Part shown: piece after piece, positions 44,536-55,245 of the stretch | How the letters are laid out: the number at the start of each line of letters is the position of its first letter | Position numbering within the stretch: position 1 is the first letter of the stretch | Origin: Lumbricus terrestris | Taxonomy: Eukaryota > Annelida > Clitellata > Crassiclitellata > Lumbricidae | Direction of reading: 5' to 3' | Length of the DNA stretch: 64,000 nucleotides | Assembly (NCBI GenBank): GCA_949752735.1 | Contig: OX457052.1 | Location: 35,819,133 to 35,883,132, forward strand | Notes under the pieces: generated by a model | The model's input: only the letters and a program-made list of their open reading frames with translations | Database searches by the model: none | Told to the model about the DNA's origin: nothing | Program-made: the position numbers and the translations under genes

Positions 44536-44714
44536 TATCAACATTTGCCTAGCAAGCAAGCATTTCACGTTCTGTTCCATTTCTAAAAGCATCCACTGTC
44601 TGCGTGTGTGTAACCAATTCCGACTTTTCCTGCCAATAGCTGTTGGCATTGCTTTCACTGTGCGCCTTCAAACAAGCGTCGTGGTTCGTGTGATTTAGAG
44701 TTTTGAAAGCAACT

Positions 44715-45200
44715 GATGTTTCGAGATGGCGATTGAGAACGTTGGATTGGAAATCATGAATCGTGGTCGTCTTGAATTTGAGGATGCGTCTCTCGTGTTT
44801 GATGGAACTAAGCTTTCAACAACATGACTTATAATGACACCATAGACTATTGTCATATTTTGGATGTCGCGGAGGTGAAGTTTGAGGTAATGAAATCCAT
44901 TTATATCGAGCCGACTCACGAGGAAACCGCGAACATTTTTTGCAGGTGGGACTTAACATTATATCGAAGCTAAATTATAAATTACGTCCTCTTAATACGT
45001 TTAGAAGGTGTCCAAAACGAAAGCATTTATTCAAGGATTAAAAACCCTGGTGTAGAAATCTGGATTCGAAATAATAGCCTACATTCCCACATTTCTACAG
45101 GGCTCTGGTCAACAAGGTGAACCAAACCCAGCAACAGCTAGATTAACATAGACCTCGAGTAGCAAGTTTATTTTAGTTCATCCATTTCAGAAGAAGGGAC
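44715..45200. repeat. Dispersed family Q, copy 4
   Basis: CGAGATGGCGATTGAGAACG, GAATCGTGGTCGTCTTGAAT, GATGCGTCTCTCGTG, the core TACGTTTAGAAGGTGTCCAA and GTAGAAATCTGGATTCG. A further partial left half follows at 45375-45500 (GAATTGTTGTCGTGTTGAAT, CACGTCTCTCGTGTCGG). Confidence 0.6.
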
Positions 45201-45500
45201 TCAGTCTAAAAATCGCGACGCTGTCTAATAGAAACGTTATCGTAATACATGCGAAGGGTGCCATCTTATGCACGAGCGTAAGCAAATTTATCAAAATGCT
45301 GTCCTTTGATTGTGGTTTGAATGAGGGATCCGAAATCAGCTGAGTGAGTTCTGTAATTTCGCTTCTTGAATGCTGTTTAAGTATCGAGATCTCGATTACG
45401 AACATTGCGACAGACAGCATGAATTGTTGTCGTGTTGAATTTGAAGATACACGTCTCTCGTGTCGGTTGGATCCACGCCATTAACGATATCTCACGACAG

Positions 45501-46049
45501 AAAAAAGGTCGTTGAATGGTGGCCAATAAATTATTTCGAATAGTGCAATGGCGGAGTTTGTAACCATGAAAGTGGTTGATGTTGGAACCACCCTCAATAG
45601 AAGGACTGGTACTCGGAATGGGTTCTTATTGTTGACCAGGACGTTCTTTCCTTAGACCTTAGTCCTTCCCGTGCAGATTTGCACATCGGGCAACGTAGTT
45701 TCTTCGCTGCTCTCAGGGCGGGTGTGACCCTAAACTGTTTGAAAAAACCCAGAAGAGCTCATCAATTTGCTATGACACGCGTATGGCAATCGGGGATAGA
45801 TTCTGGCAGGGGTTGTGTAAATGGTTTGAGACAGATTTTCAGGGTGCGTAGAAGCCACTGTTATCTGAGAAATAACGTTTTACCTCATTCCAATGCTTAG
45901 CATCATCGTATTGCATTGATGAAGACAATCGAAGGTAAAATATATATTTATTAGGAGTAGGGCCTACAGTGAAGAACAGAATATTCAGTTTCCAAAATAG
46001 ACCAATAATTAAAGATGTTGAAACAGCGTTTCCAATATTTTCAACGCTT
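45501..46049. other. Unassigned; one unrecognised frame
   Basis: A 73-codon + frame at 45679-45900 has no motif I recognise. The flanking DNA carries no splice-compatible neighbour. I leave it uncalled. Confidence 0.35.
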
Positions 46050-46350
46050 TACAGAAATGTAACACGCAAAGTAAGAAATCCAACAGTAAGTAAAAAGACT
46101 GGCTTATAACTTGTGTCGTTTAGACATTTTAAAAGGTGTCCAATTGCAGTATAATTTATTACTTTTGCCTGATGTCATTTAATAGCTATAGAGCCGTAGA
46201 CGTCATTTATACCTTTCCATAAAAAGTGAGTGTTGACCACTGGCGACCGTCTACTTTGTTGTTTAGCATAGCTTTGTTATCACAAAGATAATCAGCGTTT
46301 CCCACTCTTTTTATTCACGTATTGACAAGAACAAGATTGGGCTTAGATCT
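46050..46350. repeat. Dispersed family P unit
   Basis: CATTTTAAAAGGTGTCCAAT, GTATAATTTATTACTTTTGC, CCGTAGACGTCATTTATACC, TAGCATAGCTTTGTTATCAC and AAAGATAATCAGCG. A simple-repeat tract follows at 46447, as at other P/Q copies. Confidence 0.6.
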
Positions 46351-46442
46351 GGACATGACTATCGTGTGGTGTCTGAGAACCCGACCCTTTGGAGAAATCT
46401 AAACAACTCGTTGTGCGACGCTTCCGTTGGTGGAGTAGGTAA

Positions 46443-46446
<4 letters not shown>

Positions 46447-46487
<41 letters not shown>

Positions 46488-46628
46488 GCGATGGCGATGG
46501 CGATGGCGATGGCGATGATGATGGCGATGGCGATGGCGATGGCGATGGCGATGGCGATGGCGATGGCGATGGCGATGATGATGGCGATGGCGATGGCGAT
46601 GGCGATGGCGATGGCGATGGCGATGACG
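46447..46628. repeat. (GAT)n and (GGCGAT)n array
   Basis: About fourteen GAT triplets are followed by blocks of GGCGAT hexamers interrupted twice by GATGATGAT. Met-Ala, Ser-Pro and Ile-Ala frames across it are artefacts. Confidence 0.96.
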
Positions 46629-46821
46629 ACAACGATGATGATTTGTAATTTGGAAAATGAATTCGAAATGGAAAAATGTAAGAAGTACGATTTTGCCAAC
46701 AGATGAAATGACATCGACTTCGGTCTTTAGTTCTGATTCTTTTAGAAGATACTTTGTAATTTGCTAATTTACGGGAGACTTTTAAAGTGAAATGGATGAG
46801 CTGACCGAGTTGCAATGAGAT

Positions 46822-46980
46822 GGGGGTCCCGTAGCTCAGTGGAGAGAGCGCTGGTCGTTAAACTGAGTGTCATCCACGCGACCAGGGTTCAAGTCTCACT
46901 CAGGGCATTAATTTATTAAAGTTTCTGTTAGCTGCCATTGGCGCTTTGCTGTTATAGTAGTGTTGCTTGACTCGGGTTCT
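46822..46980 (+). mobile_element. tRNA-derived SINE, copy 1
   Basis: The head GGGGGTCCCGTAGCTCAGTG contains a perfect A box (TAGCTCAGTGG). GGTTCAAGTCT near 46885 is a near-perfect B box. The cloverleaf is poor: the CTGGTCG/CGACCAG stem encloses a 21-nt loop, and T-arm pairing is weak. The body word AGCTGCCATTGGCGC at about 46930 also follows the tRNA-like head at 51850 (minus). This identifies a SINE family rather than a functional tRNA gene. Confidence 0.65.
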
Positions 46981-47734
46981 GCTAAAAAAAATAAAGATAG
47001 CCCCTCCCACTTCTGGCTTGTCCGATCAGAAGTGATCCAGTACTTAGGCCATTAGTTAAGTTACCGAATCCACTGCTGTAAAGCCGACCTACGTGTCGTG
47101 CTATAATATTGGGCCATATTTCGTATAACCTGTACCTGTAATCATTCTGCGGTTTGTCAGATTGAATCATTAAAAGAAGATTATTATGAATGTCGTAAAA
47201 TAGTGGCCGCGTCATTATCCTTGATTTGAAGAATATTGCAGTTATATACCTTTTTAGCGCTTTGTAATGACCGTATGTAAATTCTGGGTCGATATTCGTT
47301 TATTGTATTGATCTATCTTGTTCATCCTAGTTCAGAACTACCTGACCAATAACGTGAGCGATGAAAGTATCTTTGATTGAAGTAGATTACGAAAACCGTC
47401 AAGTTTCGTTTACATTGAAATTAGTGGTCTGACAATTTCTGCAAGTTGTTTCTAATTAATTTATTTCAGATATCATTATTTTAACAATCCACAGTGTCCC
47501 GATGGCTTTTCAAAAGCCCTTCTCTTGCTCCTAGACACAATTACACATGACCGTTGACGTATCCGCCACTTTTTGATGGTCCGTTAGATGATCACGTGGT
47601 CAAACAGATGCAACTTTCGATCATGCGCGCTCTAAGGTCATCGGATGTCATGGATAGGGGAACGAAAAAAGCGCTTCTCCAGTACACTCCAGATCTGATG
47701 GTCAACCGGATTGAAGTCTGGACTGCTGGGTTGC
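46981..47734. other. Non-coding; one unrecognised frame
   Basis: The 67-codon + frame at 47554-47757 runs directly into the LINE tail at 47735 and may be a decayed LINE remnant. No motif is recognisable. Confidence 0.35.
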
Positions 47735-47810
47735 TAGCTATGAGCGCCTCTGAGTAGTTTCTTGAAGGGGTGCTATATAAATACTCTGAACGAATGAATG
47801 AATGGGCCAT
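47735..47810 (+). mobile_element. L2-type LINE 3' tail
   Basis: GAGCGCCTCTGAGTAGTTTC, TTGAAGGGGTGCTATATAAA, then CGAATGAATGAATG. It is the best-preserved sense copy of the hairpin tail, with an ATGA tetranucleotide end. Confidence 0.75.
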
Positions 47811-49177
47811 GAAGTCGGTTGTCTCCCGGGACAGCTACTACTACACTACTGCGTCTACGGTCGTGTGTCCGTGAACAGGTATGTTTTGAACACCAACTGT
47901 GGCTGAACTTTACTTCATTTCAGCTTTTATAGTTATTGTCGGGCCGGGGGAGGGTAATTGTCCAGGGTTAATTTTCTGAGGATAATTTTTCAGGGTGCCA
48001 AGTGTCCTTTTACCATGTTTATGTTGCCTAATTACTAGTGCTGGTGGTAGTGTTTGCAACTGAAACTATCTTTTTTGTGTGGGGGCATTCGCAAATCTAT
48101 ATATTGGAGGCGACTGTTCGTGATAGAGCCGTTTATTCACTGAAACGAATAGCTGCTTCTAACTACTGACGAATTGATTTGTTTAATGCCATTATAACAC
48201 TAATATGCAAACGAAAGTCATAGACGAACGTTATCGAAAATCTACCGAAAGAACTATATATTACTTTGAACTTCAAAGATGTCAACGGCAACGTAGGTCT
48301 AAGCGGAACCGACAGCTGCAAGGTGTGGCTAGAGAAAAGATATTAAAAGGCACTGCTAATACACCTTTATAACGTAGTCAATAAATATTATAATAGCCTC
48401 CATTCGCATACGTGTTTAGTTTTGACCCATCTGTTCGAAATGTCTTTCATAATAACGGGTAGTCTATAGGTCTAATATGCCTTGAAACCACGCTCTGTCG
48501 TTTACTTGCGGTGGTAGTCCCGACCCGGAAAAATGAGGAGGGCAACGCTAATCAATTTCGATTTTACACAGCTTCGTAAAACAGATATTGATGCGTTACT
48601 ATTGCATAGAACTCTAAAATCTCGCTGCGCTAGTAGAGCCAGTCCCAAGCCTGTATGGAGGTTAGACCAAAGGTTGGCGCCGAATAGTAGACCTATTATA
48701 ATAAGTGTCCATCCTGCCATGTTAAAACATGCCACAAGCGTCGTGCTTCTACAGACACATTTAACAGTTCTTAATCCATGATAATAGCTTGCAAAGGTTT
48801 GAGTCGCAGTTACGCAGCTGAGTGTGAAGAGATTCAAACATGATAGTGAACCACAGGTAACACGGGACTGCAACGTTAACGTAGTCATCAAATCCACGGC
48901 TCTTTCTGGCATCAAATGCCGTCCACGTCTTGAACGCTAATAATAATTGAGCTATCATAACTTACGTGATGACATTGCAGTCTTGACAAAGGTGACAAAT
49001 AAATAGATTGCAAGAGACGCGTTATAAAGGTGTCTAGATACGGTATAATTGTAATAATGATTGTATCTTTAATGTTATTCTTTTAATCTCGTTGTGATCT
49101 TATGCTGCAGTGTGTCAACCTTTATTATTAATAATGATTCAACTTATTAAATGCACAAATCGATACATCGATTTAAT
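47811..49177. other. Non-coding with inverted family P blocks
   Basis: An inverted core (ACACCTTTATAACGTAGTCA near 48361), GGAGGGCAACGCTAATC near 48537 and CCAGTCCCAAGCCTGTATGG near 48640 belong to P. A forward core lies at 49020 (GCGTTATAAAGGTGTCTAGA). The 137-codon minus frame (48502-48915) spans these blocks and is not called. Confidence 0.45.
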
Positions 49178-49292
49178 ATGTAAACCAAGCAACATTGTTT
49201 TACATCAATTGTCTTACACACTGCTTTAAAAGTCACAGTTTAAAATTAGTGTGTAAGACAATTGATGTAAAACAATGTTGCTTGGTTTACAT
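49178..49292. repeat. Perfect inverted repeat: 45-bp arms, 25-nt loop
   Basis: Arm 49178-49222 begins ATGTAAACCAAGCAACATTG and is exactly reverse-complemented at 49248-49292. Single-arm relatives (AAGCAACATTATTTTACATT near 51898) suggest an ancestral single copy followed by inverted duplication. It could be a foldback MITE or a hairpin RNA source. Confidence 0.95.
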
Positions 49293-50102
49293 TAGATCCT
49301 ATTGTCACAATGTATGAGCATAGACATTGTAAGTTAAAGAATGAACATTGCTGAAATTGTGAAGCTTAAATTAGACGCATTTCGATGGTGTTTCTTAGAC
49401 ACTAGAAATTTGTTTTCCTTTGCATTGTATATTTTCTCTATTGTCGTCAACGGCCATTGATGTTATAGGACGGCGTTAAACTTCTGAATAATAAATAATA
49501 ATCGATTTTTGCTGGCCTCAACGTTAGAATGGCATAATAGGAAAATCTTTTTCTCAGGCCATAATCCCATAGTCACGCATGGTCGCCAGGTCGTAGCAAA
49601 AGCGCGATTTGGGCTACTTTTCAAAGTGACATCGACTAGTGATTGTTTTTTGCGACCCCGTCTCACGATATTTGGACTACCTTTTGAATGGTCCCGCCGT
49701 TGTTTCGGCGACATAATATATTCTTTTAATTTACCTCAGTAGGTTACTAAGTTTCTGTATTAGCAAGTGGTCTTGACATCATGAAATAAGTTTAAAAAAA
49801 GATTTAATCGAAAATCAATCGAACAGTAATTAATTTAGTGAAATGTTGAACGATTAGGCCTAGTCGGTTAATAAATCAATAAATGTTGAAGCTTTAATAA
49901 GACTAGTAAATAGCCTATTGACATTTAGCTTCCCTTACCAGAAATTGGTATTGTTGAGATAAAATAATTATAATCTATCACTGCTTCTTCTTTGGCAGTT
50001 TAACGAAATTGTGTAATTGCCCTCCTTCTTCATCCAGGCTTTGGACTGGTTGTTTGCAGGAACGTGCAATGCAAAACAGTGCAAGATGTTACATGTTTAT
50101 TC
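49293..50102. other. Non-coding; short repeat shared with 34560
   Basis: GTCGTCAACGGCCATTGATG, TTATAGGACGGCGTTAAACT and an AATAATAAATAATAA tail at about 49440-49502 are the reverse complement of 34560-34625. They look like a retroelement 3' end. No gene is seen. Confidence 0.45.
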
Positions 50103-50110
50103 CTTGCGCA

Positions 50111-50493
50111 CAGCGTTGCCACTCCTTGGGTTATTTCACAAGATCTTGGTTTTTTGATCCGAACTTGGGAAATGGGTTTTTTTGGGGACGAACTTGGGTT
50201 TTTTCCTTGGGTTTTTTTTGACGGAAAAAAGAATTTTTTTGACATTTTCGGGTATTTTTTGAGATTTTCGTGAAATTGTGGACTTTTTTCCGGAAGATTT
50301 GTGCCGGATGACTAAAAAAGGTCATCAGATTTTTCGGATGGGAAATTGGGGAAAATGTCGGAAGATTTGTGGGAAATTCGGGAATTTTTCGGGAAATTCT
50401 CGGCATTTTCGGAAGATTTGTACAACTTGGGTTTTCTTGGGTTTTTTTTTACCCTTCAACTTGTGTTTTTTAAATTTGAGAGTGGCAACGCTG
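50111..50493. mobile_element. hAT-type MITE, 383 bp, TSD CTTGCGCA
   Basis: Begins CAGCGTTGCCACTC and ends GAGTGGCAACGCTG, a perfect 14-bp TIR. It has a perfect TSD CTTGCGCA at 50103-50110 and 50494-50501. The interior repeats CTTGGGTTTTTT and GGAAGATTTGT words and includes AAAAAAGGTCATCAGATTTT, also found in the composite hATs, so the interiors share sequence although the ends differ. Confidence 0.92.
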
Positions 50494-50795
50494 CTTGCGC
50501 ACATGTTCGCCGACCATCATTTACTGCAGTAGGTCTAAAGGCAGAGTCGAAAATGTCTTCTAAATTGTGATCATCCCTGATGCAGGTCATAAATTATTTG
50601 ATTGTAAGCGTTTTACAGGTGTCAAAAATGCGCCATTCAATGAACGCTGTAATAAAAGAGTTGACAATTTTGTGTTGTTTGTATATTCTGAATGCAAAGC
50701 AAAATCTACCTCAAAAGACAGTCATCCACGCTGTTTACAGTCACACGACGATAAAGCCGATAACCCCTATTTGCTTGATCCTATTACGAACGGAG

Positions 50796-51120
50796 CAGGG
50801 GCGGATCCAGGGGAATCCGGCCATGGCCCCCATTTAGAAATTTCTTTATTTTTTACCAGCTATTCTGTCCCGAAAAGTTGACTTGGCACCCCGCGAGTAG
50901 CTCCGTATGTTCGCGCCCCGCAGCGGCGAAGAAGGTCATCAGTATTTTGGGTGGAGGCCGGATGGAAAAATGTATCTTTTTGGGTTGGGGAAATTCAAGG
51001 CTGAAGACTAAAAAAAGGTCATCAGTTTTTTCGGCGGATGGGAGACGAAATTTTTTTCCGGTTTCCCGGACCAAGACCCAAAATTTTGGCCCCCATCGAA
51101 AATGTCTGTATCCGCCCTTG
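50796..51120 (+). mobile_element. Deletion derivative of the composite hAT, 325 bp, TSD GAACGGAG
   Basis: Ends CAGGGGCGGATCCAGG and TATCCGCCCTTG match the 3.5-kb elements. The TSD GAACGGAG is perfect (50788-50795 and 51121-51128). The arrays are absent. AAAAAGGTCATCAGTTTTTT and GGCCCCCAT subterminal text remain. It is inserted at the left edge of a family S copy. Confidence 0.92.
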
Positions 51121-51545
51121 GAACGGAGTGAATGGTCAAAAATAATTGTAAACCTTTTTAACGTTAGCTTTCAGCTTATAAGAAAAACTCGATGTAAATT
51201 ATTGCATAAGATAACATCACTGGTGTAATCACACAATGTATTGTTATTATGCTCGTTATTTGATTTACCTACTGATTTACATGTCATGTAAATCAGTAGG
51301 TAAATCAAATAACGAGCATAATAACAATGTTCAGCATTCATCATTATGAACGGTTTTTAGAATTTCAAATCTCATGAAGTTGTGAGCAATTCAAGACGTC
51401 GAAGACCACCGTCAACACTCACATGGGAGAGCTAATTTTTATAAGACGTATTCCTGTTAGCATAATATCAAGACTGATGTTCAAGCAACTAAATTCTCTT
51501 GTGGCACCAGTCGCATATGCTTCAAATTGCCGTCGTCGACATTTG
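51121..51545. repeat. Dispersed family S, copy 1
   Basis: GGTCAAAAATAATTGTAAAC, TAAGAAAAACTCGATGTAAA, CAAGACGTCGAAGACCACCG and GTGGCACCAGTCGCATATGC parallel the copy at 63300-63690. The 51240-51328 palindrome is inside. Confidence 0.6.
51240..51328. repeat. 89-bp near-spacerless palindrome, 44-bp arms
   Basis: Arm ATTGTTATTATGCTCGTTAT... (51240-51283), one T, then the exact reverse complement to 51328. In the family S copy near 63440, only text like the right arm is present (AAGCGAATATAACAACAAT), so the left arm looks like a newly templated inverted duplicate. Confidence 0.95.
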
Positions 51546-51550
51546 ATATC

Positions 51551-51850
51551 AAATAATAATAATAATATTTAATAATAATAATAATATTTAATAATAATAA
51601 TAATATTTAATAATAATAATAATAATAATATTTTTTCTTTAATTAAACGCCTGCAAGACGCACTGAGCTTCACATTATTTTACAAGTTATACAGTAATCT
51701 TAATTAAACTTAACTACCAACTGAACAGACAGCTTTGTAATTACACGGCGCCAATGGCAGCCTACAAAGCAAATCCGCCCAATGGGGGCTCGAACTCACT
51801 ACCTCTCGCACTCTTGGCCAGCGTGTTAACCACTACTCTACCGGACCCCC
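51551..51850 (-). mobile_element. tRNA-derived SINE, full length, with (ATT)n tail
   Basis: Read on the minus strand: head GGGGGTCCGGTAGAGTAGTG with A box TAGAGTAGTGG, B box-like GAGTTCGAGCCC, then body GGCTGCCATTGGCGCC shared with the SINE at 46822. It continues GTGCGTCTTGCAGGCGTTTA and a tail of ATTATT/AATATT repeats (51551-51631 on +). The head-body-tail order fits a SINE of about 300 bp transcribed by RNA polymerase III. Confidence 0.75.
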
Positions 51851-52489
51851 AGTCGTACAACATCGACTTTTCCATTCACTATTTCAATGCAAAATAAGCA
51901 ACATTATTTTACATTACTTGTCTCACACACTAATGTTGAACTGTAACACTAAAAGTAACTATGGTTATAAAATGTTCATTACATAAATTATATAATAACT
52001 CTTGTCTCAAGTGTTGATTTCTTTTAACCCTCATCCGAGCAAGGGGGGTCTGGCCCAAGGGCGGATCCAGGAATTTTCGAAGGGGGGGGCCAAAAAATTT
52101 TTGGGCTGGGGTCGGAAATTTTTTCGTTGATCTTTCGCCGAAAAATCTGATGAACTTTTTTAGTCGTTTTTGGCCGAAACCAGAGTTTAATTTAGCCCCC
52201 ACCTCTGGGGGAATTGAGGTTTTCGGAGGGGTAGATAATTGACCGCCTGAAGACAATCATGAGGCGCGCAGCGCCGAGAGTGGTAGGGGAGGGGTGTGGG
52301 GAGGGGATATGCCCCTCCCCACCAGAAACTTTTTGAATTTTCACATTGCAATGGTAGCATTTTAAGCTGTTATCTTAACAAATTAGCTGTACTTTTCAGT
52401 GCTTGTAAGAGTGCCATAAGGTCTCAATAAATATAGACTTTACTTAAAAACTTCTTTCCCGAAAACTAGATGTTCTTTTTTAAGTAATC

Positions 52490-52815
52490 CGCCGGAAATC
52501 TTCAAAAAGGGTGTTCAATTTTCCTTCCCAAAACACTGATGAAATTTTTTGGTCATCCGTGCGAAATCTTAAAAAAGGTGTTTAATTTTTCGTCTAAAAA
52601 GAGTGATGACTTTTTAGTCTTCCATGCGAAATTTTCCAAAAAGGTGTTCAATTTGGCATCCCAAAAAACTGATGACTTTTGTAGTCATCCGTGCGAAATC
52701 TTAAAAAAGGTGTTAAATTTTACGCCTAAAAAGAGCGATGACTTTTTAGTCTTCCGTGCGAAATTTTCAAAAAAAGGTGTTCAATTTAGCATCCCAAAAA
52801 CTGATGACTTTTTAA
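52490..52815. repeat. 132-bp minisatellite, five half-units (element B)
   Basis: Units GATGACTTTTTAGTCTTCC and GATGACTTTTGTAGTCATCC alternate with AAAAAAGGTGTT(C/T)AATTT. Same array as 21120-21600, one full unit shorter. Confidence 0.85.
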
Positions 52816-53014
52816 GACTAGAATAGATAAAATACTTCCCACTACTGAATGAAATATAGTAAGATATAAATAAAAACAAGGAGTAAACATGTGTTATCAT
52901 TCACCGCATTTTCTTGCACATATAGACTAAACTCAAAACTTAACTTGTTTCGCCCTGAATTTTTTTTGGCATCTGCAAAAAATAAATTACATCCCAAACA
53001 CTCGGTACGTGACT

Positions 53015-53070
53015 TTTTGGCGCCGCCGTTTTGGCGCCGCCGTTTTGGCGCCGCAGTTTTGGCGCCGCCA
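53015..53070. repeat. TTTTGGCGCC array, four units (element B)
   Basis: Units GTTTTGGCGCCGCC, one with GCAG. Each has the E2F-like TTTGGCGC word. Confidence 0.85.
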
Positions 53071-53714
53071 TTGCGCTATAACATTTGCGTTTTGCAGTCT
53101 ATTTCCGGTTCAGTGTATACGACGCGTGAAACAAATTGACGAAATCCTTGCTGAAATAGAAAGTGAATGTACGGCTTGTTGTTGCGTTAATTGAAGCTGG
53201 ATCGATGAAAATATTCCTGGTTGAATTGGAGCTGGATTTATTAAGCGAACGCATGAGAAATGGAAGATATGATCAAGAAAAGAACGCTTGAGATTTGTAA
53301 GCTCGATGAAGAGACTTTTAAATGCGAAAAAGCGGCGGGAGTTCCGACGAATGCTTGAACAATTGAAGCTGAAAGAAGATTTTTTTGCCGGTGAAATAGA
53401 AGCTGGATTTTTTAAACAAATGCTTTATTTAATAACAAATTATAAGACATGTGAGGTAGCAGATTAATAAAGTACAAGCGATCAAAGCAGAGGATGTCAC
53501 ATCGAATGATTGAAAAAACAGGCCCACCAAAGAGAGAAAGTCCCGCTAAGACTGGGCCTATTTAGCTTAGTATAGAAACAAGAACTTTAAGATGACATAA
53601 GATTTTAGCACGATAGATCGAGGAAATACAGACTTTAGTGACAACAATGAATATGGTGTATTAAAGACAAAAGCGACAGTTCTTTTAAAAAGTCCATTGT
53701 TTTGAAATGTCCAT

Positions 53715-54655
53715 AATTGCAATTATAATAAAAAGGTGTGCAACTGCAAATGTGTGCCAACACTAAAGAAGGTGTGCAATTGCCAATTTTTGCCAACACT
53801 AAAGAAGGTGTGCAATTGCCAATTTCTGCCAACACTAAAAAAGGTGTGTAATTGCCAATTTTTTAGAAACCTAAACAAATCCATTGGTTCGAATTGTTCA
53901 TTATTGCAATTGTAATATAAAGGTGTGCAAGTAAAATAATGATGCTTTAAAGCACACTGCTGTTGTACCACAAAGTTGTGCAATTGCACACCTTCTTTAG
54001 TGTTGGCACACATTTGCAGTGGGACACCTTTTTATTATAATTGCAATAATGAACAATTCGAACCAATGGATTTGTTTAGGTTTCGCAAAAATTGGCAATT
54101 ACACACCTTCTTTATTGTTGGCAAAAATTGGCAATTGCACACCTTCTTTAGTGTTGGCAAAAATTGGCCATAACACACCTTCTTTAGTGTTGGCAAAAAT
54201 TGGCAATTGCACACCTTCTTTAGTGTTGGCAAAAATTGGCCATAGCACACCTTCTTTAGTGTTGGAAAAAATTGGCAATTGCACACCTTCTTTAGTGTTG
54301 GCAAAAATTGGCCATAGCACACCTTCTTTAGTGTTGGCAAAAATTGGCAATTGCACACCTTCTTTAGTGTTGGCAAAAATTGGCCATAACACACCTTCTT
54401 TAGTGTTGGCAAAAATTGGCAATTGCACACCTTCTTTAGTGTTGGCAAAAATTGGCCATAGCACACCTTCTTTAGTGTTGGAAAAAATTGGCAATTGCAC
54501 ACCTTCTTTAGTGTTGGCAAAAATTGGCCATAGCACACCTTCTTTAGTGTTGGCAAAAATTATCAATTGCACACCTTCTTTAGTGTTGGCACACATTTGC
54601 AGTGGGACACCTTTTTATTATAATTGCAATAATGAACAATTCGAACCAATGGTAA
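53715..54655. repeat. 36-bp minisatellite in inverted halves (element B)
   Basis: Short forward part, then from about 54085 fourteen inverted units TGCACACCTTCTTTAGTGTT plus GGCAAAAATTGGCAAT, alternating with the CCATAGC variant. The variants HN-, HS- and EK-type (as read in one frame) recur with a six-unit offset, showing a 216-bp block duplication not present in element A. The 215-, 173- and 165-residue frames are by-products. Confidence 0.92.
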
Positions 54656-55156
54656 ATTACTTCTAAAGGGAGGACAATGATATTTTGGCTAGTTTTAACT
54701 GTACGTAAGTGCTTCTACAAATGCACAAATTCGATTACAAATGCACATTTTGTGTATAGCTGCACGTTAAAAAAGCCCTGCCAGGTACCCGGCTAATGTT
54801 CTAATATAGCGGCAGTTTTCTGATTTTATTGAATGCCAGATACGATTGCAACAATTATTATTCAAAAGCTTAACTACATGTACATCATGTGACCACATTG
54901 ACTATACTCACTGCCATACCATATAACAATTAAGGAAGTTATATTACATTGCGACAAAAAATACTTAACATCAGATTTTTGAACACAGACAAACATACTT
55001 TTGCTTAAATCGGAGTTGGATTGTTCATCAATGCAACACCAGTTTAAGGAAGAACATTTTCAGCAATCCAGCTCCAATGAAATTTAATTGTGGTATTACC
55101 TAATACGAATAACAATTTGATAATTTTTATACTTTAGAATGAGGGAGAAAAAAATT

Positions 55157-55245
55157 CCGGCGCCAAAACGTCCGGCGCCAAAACGGCGGCGCCAAAACGG
55201 CGGCGCCAAAACGTCCGGCGCCAAAACGGCGGCGCCAAAACGTCC
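55157..55245. repeat. TTTTGGCGCC array, six units (element B)
   Basis: Six units of CCGGCGCCAAAACGT and CGGCGCCAAAACGG, inverted relative to 53015-53070. Confidence 0.85.

Noticed and set aside
43945..44658. Poly-Met/Thr (237 aa) and His/Arg (195 aa) frames
   Set aside because: Pure products of the CATCGT and CAT arrays on both strands.
45679..45900. 73-codon frame as a gene
   Set aside because: No recognisable motif and no supporting signals around it.
46343..46815. Ser-Pro, Ile-Ala and Met-Ala repeat frames
   Set aside because: Products of the GAT/GGCGAT array. No flanking coding signal.
46822..46905. Functional tRNA gene
   Set aside because: A and B boxes are good but anticodon-arm and T-arm pairing are poor, and the downstream body matches a second SINE copy.
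48502..48915. 137-codon minus-strand open frame as a gene
   Set aside because: It spans inverted family P repeat blocks and shows no recognisable domain.
53715..54655. Regular direct repeats resembling a CRISPR array
   Set aside because: Units of 36 bp abut with no unique spacers, the genome is eukaryotic, and the array sits inside a hAT element with a TSD.
54019..54666. 215-residue frame with a 12-residue repeat (AKIGNCTPSLVL)
   Set aside because: The unit is 36 bp, so all frames stay open by default. Element A has equivalent open frames on several frames and strands, and copy number varies.
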